From positions 1 to 9,133 of the forward strand of contig JAEUWE010000137.1 in NCBI GenBank assembly GCA_016791465.1: 9,133 nucleotides of DNA, in the 5' to 3' direction. The position numbers and the translations under genes are program-made. A model generated the notes under the pieces. That model had not been told where the DNA came from and searched no databases. It was given only the letters and a program-made list of their open reading frames with translations. This DNA comes from Pseudobdellovibrionaceae bacterium. GTDB taxonomy: Bacteria > Bdellovibrionota > Bdellovibrionia > Bdellovibrionales > JAMPXM01. This document shows, piece after piece, positions 1-4,773 of this stretch (its first letter is position 1; the number at the start of each line of letters is the position of its first letter).

Positions 1-384
1 ACATTTATCGGACGTATTTTTGATCCAGGTGAGCCGACTCAGGACATCGTTATTCTCAACACTGAGCGTGGCTTTGTGCCAAGCACTGTGCGTGTTCGTC
101 GCGACGGTCGCTACGTGATTCACGTGGTGAACGTGAATGAGAAAGAAAAGAACGTGAGTTTCATTCTTGATGGATTCTCTGAACACCACGCCACGTACTT
201 TGGAAAAACAAAATCGTTTAAGCTCGAACCAAGAAAAGACGGAGTCTTTTCTTTCCTTTCGCCCGAGACGGCGGCCGAAGGTCGAATCGTGGTTTTCTCA
301 CAGCAAACCGGGACCGAGATGCTGCGGCAGCCGGCACAAGCTCCGAAGGACCAAAAGCCTGATATTGTCGGAGGCTTAAGATGA
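1..384 (+). CDS. Cupredoxin-like domain protein, C-terminal part (5' end outside window)
   Basis: The reading frame is open from base 1 to the TGA at 382-384, so this is the last ~127 residues of a longer protein. The GTG at 76 falls inside the domain and is unlikely to be the real start. The visible part has the beta-strand rhythm of a cupredoxin: a GFVPSTVRV strand, alternating hydrophobic residues (YVIHVVNVN), a VSFILDGF stretch where cupredoxins usually carry HSF, a glycine turn (GKTKSFKLEPRKDG), FSFLSP, and a final GRIVVF strand, then a proline/glutamine-rich tail. The usual copper ligands are absent: valine replaces the first His, and no C-x(n)-H-x(n)-M follows, so it probably does not bind copper. 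Its stop overlaps the cpaF start (ATGA, 381-384), implying co-translation and a link to pilus or secretion machinery. The fold assignment is by pattern only; the exact function is unknown. Confidence 0.72.
   Translation, partial: TFIGRIFDPGEPTQDIVILNTERGFVPSTVRVRRDGRYVIHVVNVNEKEKNVSFILDGFSEHHATYFGKTKSFKLEPRKDGVFSFLSPETAAEGRIVVFSQQTGTEMLRQPAQAPKDQKPDIVGGLR
370..374 (+). promoter_or_regulatory. Ribosome binding site of cpaF
   Basis: A perfect GGAGG lies 6 bases before the ATG at 381. It sits inside the last codons of the upstream gene and supports both this start and coupled translation. Confidence 0.75.
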
Positions 385-1535
385 GCGCTGCGGGCGGAGT
401 TTCAGGTGTATTTGCGGACGCAATTAAAAATAATTTGCGCCCGGTTCAACATCTTTGGGACGACCCCACGGTGACGGAGATTCTCATCAACGGACCGAAC
501 GAAATTTTCATTGAAAGAAAAGGTAAGCTCGAGAAGTCGGATGCGACGTTTCGCAACGAGGATGATCTTCTGGCGGCCGTGAACTCGATTGCACAATCTG
601 TTGGCCGAAGGATCAACTTGGAAGAGCCTCGTCTCGACGCACGTTTGCCAGATGGCTCGCGTATCCACGCTGTTATTCCGCCGCTGTCGCGAGTGGGAAC
701 CATCGTTTCTATTCGCAAATTTACGCAGAGTAAGATCTCGTTTAAGGACTACATCAAGCTCGGCGCTTGTACGCCGGATACGGCGAACTTTCTTGAAATC
801 TGCATGTTCCTTGGGAAAAACATTTTGGTCAGCGGTGGAACGGGCTCTGGAAAAACGACACTGCTTGGGCTTCTCTGCTCGCGAATTCCACGCGGTCAAC
901 GCGTGATCGTGATTGAAGATGCGAGCGAGTTGAATATTGAGTACGAGCATGTCGTTCGTTTTGAAACGCGCATGGCGGATGAGCAGGGGCGTTTCGAAGT
1001 GAGCATGCGTGATCTTTTGAAATCGTCACTTCGTTTGCGTCCCGATCGAATTATCGTCGGTGAGGTGCGCGGCTCAGAGGGACTTGAGTTGATCCAAGCG
1101 ATGAACACCGGTCATAAGGGCTGTCTTGGAACGATTCACGCCAATGCTCCGAACGACGCTCTGGTTCGTCTTGAGGCCCTTGCGATGGGTTCTGATGCGA
1201 AGATTTCAGAGAAGGCGCTACAGTACTCGGTGGCGAGCGCCATCGATCTTGTGGTGCAGATTTCGCGTCTTTCAGATGGCTCGCGTCGGATCGTGGAGAT
1301 CTCGGAATGTCGTGGTCTTGATGAAGATTACAACTACGTCGTCGCGCCGATTTACCGGATGTCGAGCTTGGTTCGTGCGCCCGATGGTAAGCTGAGTGGT
1401 CAGATGGAGCCGACGGGTGAGCTGCCCTCATTTATGAACGAGATTGAGGACAACAAGATCCCATTCCCGCGGGCAAAGTTTTTTGCCTCAGGAACAGGCA
1501 GTCAAAGCGGCGGTGGGGGCCAGAAGGCTGGCTAG
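381..1535 (+). CDS. cpaF: TadA/CpaF-family secretion ATPase (Flp pilus assembly)
   Basis: Cytoplasmic hexameric ATPase of the type II/IV secretion superfamily, which powers assembly of Flp/Tad (type IVb) pili at the inner membrane. The 384-residue product has an N-terminal domain (about 15-115) with the family's TEILINGPNEIFIE strand, RINLEEPRLDARLPDGSR and IVSIRKF. The RecA-like domain has the Walker A motif GGTGSGKT (152-159), the acidic Asp box VIEDASEL (177-184), the Walker B region RIIVGEVRG (223-231) and the His box ending GTIHA (250-254). All catalytic motifs are intact. It is shorter than many CpaF proteins, which carry a longer N-terminal region, and ends in a glycine-rich tail (371-384). 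The start is fixed by a GGAGG 6 bases upstream and the 4-base overlap with the preceding gene. No tadB/tadC follow; the downstream genes are unrelated, so any pilus operon must lie to the left. Family assignment is firm; the exact substrate (pilus or other) is inferred. Confidence 0.93.
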   Translation: MSAAGGVSGVFADAIKNNLRPVQHLWDDPTVTEILINGPNEIFIERKGKLEKSDATFRNEDDLLAAVNSIAQSVGRRINLEEPRLDARLPDGSRIHAVIPPLSRVGTIVSIRKFTQSKISFKDYIKLGACTPDTANFLEICMFLGKNILVSGGTGSGKTTLLGLLCSRIPRGQRVIVIEDASELNIEYEHVVRFETRMADEQGRFEVSMRDLLKSSLRLRPDRIIVGEVRGSEGLELIQAMNTGHKGCLGTIHANAPNDALVRLEALAMGSDAKISEKALQYSVASAIDLVVQISRLSDGSRRIVEISECRGLDEDYNYVVAPIYRMSSLVRAPDGKLSGQMEPTGELPSFMNEIEDNKIPFPRAKFFASGTGSQSGGGGQKAG

Positions 1536-1598
1536 CACACCGAGTCATTGTGGACGAAAACTGCCCGTTGGCGGCGTTTTCCATTAGAACTCGGGACC

Positions 1599-2666
1599 GT
1601 GCAAGCCCCCTTTTTGTTGAGCTGTAAAATCACGCACTCGTGCTTGAAGTTTCTCGAGCGTCGAGGAGAAGACCTTGAGCCTCTTTACGAGAGGTTCGAT
1701 TGGCCGTTGCACTATCTTCGCGATCCCTCATCGTGGCTTGAGGCAGATCGTCTTGAGTTCGTCCTGCAAACCTTAGAAGAGCTTTACGGTCAGGGAATGC
1801 GTGGAGTTGCAAGCGACGTTGCGACCGGTGATTTTGCGCAAGAGGTTGGACATGCAGCTCCTCAGCTGCGTGCTTGGGGTGCGCTGGACAGTGTGCTTCG
1901 TATTGTGCCGGGCGTAACCGAGCTTTATCATCAACCCGAGCGATTTCTCTCGTCGTTCATGTCACCGCCTCCGCAGGTGCAGACGATTTCTCGTCACGCC
2001 GATCGCACCGAGTTTCGTTTTGACTTCTCTGATGACCGTATGCCGTGCACCGCTCGCTATCTGAAAGCAGTTTTGGAGTCGCTTCCCGAGTTTATCGGTA
2101 AGCCACAGGCATCGGTTCGCTGGCACAATGGTTTGGTCGGAATTGAGTGGTCTGAGCATCAGGTCCCTTTGCCAAGACGAGCCGATACGGCTCAGCAAGA
2201 TGAGCCCTCGCTGAGTCCCGATCTTTTGCGAACGATTTTAATGGACCTGGCCAATGCTCAACGCGAGCTTGAATCGACAAGACGGCAATTGCAGGAGCGC
2301 GATGCTGAGCTTCTCGGACTTCGTTCCGAGCCTGTGGCGCATGAAATGGCACTTCATGAGCTCTATAAGCTTGGTGACTATTTTGCGCGCGCTCAGCAGC
2401 TGGTGACTTTGCTCAGGCAGGCGGTCAAGTCGACGGCAGGTTCGCAGGCGGCCGATGTCTTGATTCGTCGCACGGCTTGGGAGCGCGTCGCCGATGAAGC
2501 GCCGCAGGTGATTGGCCGCGCTCAGGCTTATCTGCGTGGTGAGATTCCTGTTGTGCCAAAGCCCGTTGCAGAGCCGATGCTTTCGGCGATTCCGAGCACG
2601 CTGCCGCTTTCAAAAGCATCTCAATCCACTCGACTTTCATTCTTTGACGATTCAAGAGGAGTTTAA
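1599..2666 (+). CDS. Uncharacterised protein with globular N-terminal domain, coiled coil and helical C-terminus
   Basis: Not recognised with confidence. From the GTG at 1599 the product is 355 residues. Residues ~5-185 look like a compact mixed alpha/beta domain (LLSCKITHSCLKFLERRGE, FAQEVGHAA, WGALDSVLRIVPGVTELY, CTARYLKAVLESLPEFIGKP). This layout recalls ligand-sensing N-terminal domains attached to regulators in deltaproteobacteria, but no DNA-binding or enzymatic motif is visible. Residues ~207-243 form a heptad-rich coiled coil (LANAQRELESTRRQLQERDA), followed by a helical segment (~248-313) and a Pro/Ser-rich tail. There is no signal peptide or membrane helix, so it is probably cytoplasmic and oligomeric. 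The frame could also begin at TTG 1548 (17 residues longer, basic/Trp-rich) or TTG 1614; none has a good Shine-Dalgarno, so the start is uncertain. Its stop is 1 base before the eno ATG, suggesting co-transcription with enolase. Confidence 0.85.
   Translation: MQAPFLLSCKITHSCLKFLERRGEDLEPLYERFDWPLHYLRDPSSWLEADRLEFVLQTLEELYGQGMRGVASDVATGDFAQEVGHAAPQLRAWGALDSVLRIVPGVTELYHQPERFLSSFMSPPPQVQTISRHADRTEFRFDFSDDRMPCTARYLKAVLESLPEFIGKPQASVRWHNGLVGIEWSEHQVPLPRRADTAQQDEPSLSPDLLRTILMDLANAQRELESTRRQLQERDAELLGLRSEPVAHEMALHELYKLGDYFARAQQLVTLLRQAVKSTAGSQAADVLIRRTAWERVADEAPQVIGRAQAYLRGEIPVVPKPVAEPMLSAIPSTLPLSKASQSTRLSFFDDSRGV
2654..2661 (+). promoter_or_regulatory. Ribosome binding site that fixes the eno start
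   Basis: AAGAGGAG lies 6 bases before ATG 2668 and is embedded in the last codons of the upstream gene. It rules out in-frame starts further upstream (such as 2512) that would add a non-enolase leader. Confidence 0.85.
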
Positions 2667-2667
2667 A

Positions 2668-3936
2668 ATGCCATCTATCAACGCTGTATTCGCACGTGAA
2701 ATTCTCGACAGTCGTGGCAACCCGACGGTTGAAGTCGATGTTCTTCTCGACGGCGGAATTCTTGGTCGTGCTGCCGTTCCAAGTGGAGCTTCGACAGGCG
2801 CACATGAAGCCGTTGAGTTACGCGATGGCGATAAGAAGCGTTATCAGGGCAAGGGCGTGCAGAAGGCTGTTGAGGCCGTGAACACCGTGATCGCGGATGA
2901 GATCGCCGGCGATGAAGCGTTCGACCAAGAGGGGCTCGATAAAAAACTTCGTGCCATCGATGGCACGGCCAACAAGGCCAAGCTTGGTGCCAATGCGCTT
3001 CTCGGTGTGTCGATGGCTGTTGCAAAAGCCGCCGCGCAGGCCGCTGGGCTTCCGCTCTATCGCTATGTCGGCGGAGTGGCTGCGCACCGGTTGCCGGTGC
3101 CTTTGATGAACGTTTTGAATGGTGGTGCACACGCCGACAATGGACTCGATGTTCAGGAATTTATGATCGTTCCCAATGTCGGTGGTTCATTCAAAGAATC
3201 TCTACGGGCGGGATCGGAAGTCTTCCACGCGCTTAAAAAGACGCTATCGTCAAAAGGCCTTTCAACGGGAGTTGGCGACGAGGGCGGCTTTGCGCCGAAA
3301 CTAAAATCCAATCGCGAGGCTCTTGAGCTTTTGATGGCAGCCATTGAGTCGGCCGGCTACAAGCCAGGCCACGACATGTTCTTGGCGCTCGACGTTGCGG
3401 CGACGGAGCTTTTTGAAGGTGGGAAATACCGCTGGGAATCGAAGTCGCTGACGGGAGCAGAGCTTGGCGATGTGTACCGCTCGTGGGCCAAAGACTTTCC
3501 TTTGATCAGTATCGAGGATGGTTTTTCTGAGGACGATTGGGCTTCTTGGATTGCGTTTACGAAGTCTGAGGGTGCAAAGCTTCAGCTTGTTGGCGATGAT
3601 CTGTTTGTAACGAACCCCGAGCGTGTCACTCGTGGAGTCAAAGAGGGCGCAGCGAATGCGCTGCTGGTGAAGGTCAACCAGATCGGAACACTCTCTGAAA
3701 CTGTGGACGCCGTTCGCATCGCTCAATCCAATAAAATGAAAACCGTGATGTCGCATCGTTCAGGTGAAACTGAAGACGCCACAATTGCGGACTTGGCCGT
3801 TGCACTTTCGTGTCAGCAAATCAAAACCGGCAGCCTTTGCCGTGGCGAGCGGACTGCGAAGTACAATCAGCTTCTGCGGATTGAGGAGGACCTGGGAGCA
3901 GCTGCGCAGTATTGGGGTCTTGAGGCTTTTCGCTAG
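2668..3936 (+). CDS. eno: Enolase (phosphopyruvate hydratase)
   Basis: Catalyses the reversible dehydration of 2-phosphoglycerate to phosphoenolpyruvate in glycolysis and gluconeogenesis; a cytoplasmic Mg-dependent enzyme. The 422-residue product is full length for a bacterial enolase. It has the N-terminal AREILDSRGNPTVEV and the mobile SGAST loop (39-43). The catalytic glutamate is E205 in GDEGGFAP. Mg ligands are D242 (LALDVAATE), E283 (SIEDGF) and D310 (LVGDDLFVTN). The catalytic lysine is K335 in the signature LLVKVNQIGT, followed by MSHRSGETED with H363 and by K386 in IKTGSLCRGER. All key residues are present, so it should be active. The start is set by the AAGAGGAG site. It follows the unknown coiled-coil gene by 1 base and precedes the ftsB-like gene by 31 bases; eno-ftsB linkage is widespread in proteobacteria. 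Confidence 0.98.
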   Translation: MPSINAVFAREILDSRGNPTVEVDVLLDGGILGRAAVPSGASTGAHEAVELRDGDKKRYQGKGVQKAVEAVNTVIADEIAGDEAFDQEGLDKKLRAIDGTANKAKLGANALLGVSMAVAKAAAQAAGLPLYRYVGGVAAHRLPVPLMNVLNGGAHADNGLDVQEFMIVPNVGGSFKESLRAGSEVFHALKKTLSSKGLSTGVGDEGGFAPKLKSNREALELLMAAIESAGYKPGHDMFLALDVAATELFEGGKYRWESKSLTGAELGDVYRSWAKDFPLISIEDGFSEDDWASWIAFTKSEGAKLQLVGDDLFVTNPERVTRGVKEGAANALLVKVNQIGTLSETVDAVRIAQSNKMKTVMSHRSGETEDATIADLAVALSCQQIKTGSLCRGERTAKYNQLLRIEEDLGAAAQYWGLEAFR

Positions 3937-3967
3937 AGCGAGGAGCTGGACCTAGGCCTGAGGACAA

Positions 3968-4309
3968 ATGGTGAAGGTGCGAATCGGCATCATCGGCGCT
4001 ACAATAGAGCGAGTGCCCCACTCCATTCGCGCCTTCAGACATTGGTTGCAAAATCCTGGCGTCGTTTTTGTCGTCTCGGCTTCGATTGCCTTTGGCATTG
4101 TGCTTTTGGATGGCACACTGTTTCGCATTTGGAGCTTGGATCGCGACCGCGATCGCTTGGAACAGCGAATTGAACAGGTCAAAGGCGCAATTGTTGAAAA
4201 AGAGCGGCAGATCAAAGAAACCGGCCGCGCTGAATTCATCGAGCGTCAGGCCCGCGAGCGCCTGGACCTGGTTCGTGAGGGCGACCTCGTCTTTGTGTTT
4301 TCAAACTGA
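3968..4309 (+). CDS. ftsB: FtsB/DivIC-family septum formation initiator
   Basis: A small bitopic division protein expected to bridge the early and late divisome together with FtsL and FtsQ/DivIB at the septum. The 113-residue product has a basic cytoplasmic N-terminus (1-30), one membrane helix (~31-49, VVFVVSASIAFGIVLL), a charged periplasmic coiled coil (~56-84, DRDRDRLEQRIEQVKGAIVEKE) and the family's C-terminal motif (~88-111, IERQARERLDLVREGDLVFVF). Length and layout match FtsB/DivIC. Being directly after eno is the classical position of ftsB. An AGGA at 3961-3964 lies only 3 bases before ATG 3968, and GTG 3971, one codon on, has better spacing, so the true start may be either; the protein changes by one residue. 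The N-terminal cytoplasmic extension is longer than in E. coli FtsB. Confidence 0.9.
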   Translation: MVKVRIGIIGATIERVPHSIRAFRHWLQNPGVVFVVSASIAFGIVLLDGTLFRIWSLDRDRDRLEQRIEQVKGAIVEKERQIKETGRAEFIERQARERLDLVREGDLVFVFSN

Positions 4310-4348
4310 CGTTCGGCATTAGAAAGCCTTCAAAAGAGCCTCAATAAA

Positions 4349-4377
4349 TTGACAGTTTTGGGCTGATTCTGTTGAAT
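4349..4377 (+). promoter_or_regulatory. Sigma-70-type promoter for the HTH gene and polA
   Basis: A perfect -35 TTGACA (4349-4354), a 17-base spacer and a -10 TTGAAT (4372-4377, 4 of 6 matches to TATAAT) lie in the only sizeable gap of the region, just after ftsB. Transcription would begin near 4384 and give a leader of about 75 bases before ATG 4459. This is a sequence match only; no start has been mapped. Confidence 0.6.
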
Positions 4378-4388
4378 CGGTTGAACGA
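4371..4388 (+). repeat. Tandem 9-bp near-repeat overlapping the -10 and start region
   Basis: GTTGAATCG is followed directly by GTTGAACGA, sharing the GTTGAA core in two abutting 9-bp units. The repeat overlaps the proposed -10 box and transcription start, a position suited to an operator, possibly for the HTH protein encoded downstream. A chance repeat of this size is possible. Confidence 0.35.
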
Positions 4389-4410
4389 CGGGCCATTTGC
4401 GACTAGTTCG

Positions 4411-4441
4411 TTAGCCTGTGTCGCCCCGTTTGGGGTCCTAA
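4411..4441 (+). promoter_or_regulatory. GC-rich leader hairpin upstream of the HTH gene
   Basis: CCCC (4424-4427), loop GTTT and GGGG (4432-4435) form a short strong stem. Outer TTAG (4411-4414) and CTAA (4438-4441) could add four pairs across an uneven internal loop. It lies in the 5' leader, 8 bases before the Shine-Dalgarno, and is not followed by a T-run. It is therefore more likely an RNA structure affecting translation or stability than a terminator. It matches no known riboswitch class that I recognise. Confidence 0.35.
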
Positions 4442-4449
4442 GGTTTAAT

Positions 4450-4454
4450 GGAGG
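4450..4454 (+). promoter_or_regulatory. Ribosome binding site of the HTH gene
   Basis: A perfect GGAGG lies 4 bases before ATG 4459. It sets the start and excludes the longer frame reaching back to 4372, which would begin inside the -10 box. Confidence 0.7.
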
Positions 4455-4458
4455 CTTC

Positions 4459-4764
4459 ATGTCGACAGTCGTTCACGGTTCCGAGCAGGTGATCGAAATG
4501 AGCTCACAAAATGTTCGCCATGTTCGCTGCGCACTGGGTCAGAGTCGCGCCGACTTCGCGCGCGCGTTTGGTGTCGACTGGGAATCGGTTTTGGCTTGGG
4601 AGAGCGACGAACTGGCGATGACGCCTGGACAAGTGGCGCTGCTCATTCGTCTGGGCCAACAGGCCGATGCCTTCTCCGAGAAAACGATGCTTCGCCCAGC
4701 GTTAGAAGAGGCGCTGCGTACTCGCAAACTTGGTCAGATACACGAGTCAGAAGTTCGTTTATAA
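4459..4764 (+). CDS. Small XRE-like helix-turn-helix protein
   Basis: A 101-residue product with an XRE/Cro-type helix-turn-helix pattern at about residues 19-51: VRHVRCALGQSRADFARAFG (first and second helices), then VDWESVLAWESDE as the presumed recognition helix, matching the family's usual LGxSQxxFAxxLGVSxxTVxxWE. A further helix (MTPGQVALLIRLGQQADAF) and a charged C-terminal helix (~78-92) may serve dimerisation. There is no enzymatic or toxin/antitoxin partner motif. It is the first gene after the 4349-4377 promoter and ends 9 bases before polA, so it is probably co-transcribed with the polymerase and may regulate this promoter. DNA binding is inferred from the motif; targets are unknown. 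Confidence 0.8.
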   Translation: MSTVVHGSEQVIEMSSQNVRHVRCALGQSRADFARAFGVDWESVLAWESDELAMTPGQVALLIRLGQQADAFSEKTMLRPALEEALRTRKLGQIHESEVRL

Positions 4765-4773
4765 CTCTGCTCC

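Noticed and set aside
402..950. 182-residue reverse-strand open frame
   Set aside because: Entirely antisense to cpaF, whose ATPase motifs prove the forward frame; Arg/His-rich composition typical of a shadow frame and no supported start.
1519..1532. GCCAG-AAGG-CTGGC hairpin at the end of cpaF
   Set aside because: A perfect 5-bp stem next to the stop codon, but with no T-run after it and inside coding sequence; not enough to call a terminator.
2512..2667. Upstream in-frame extension of eno
   Set aside because: Overlaps the preceding gene in another frame, has no enolase similarity, and the ATG at 2668 has an ideal ribosome binding site.
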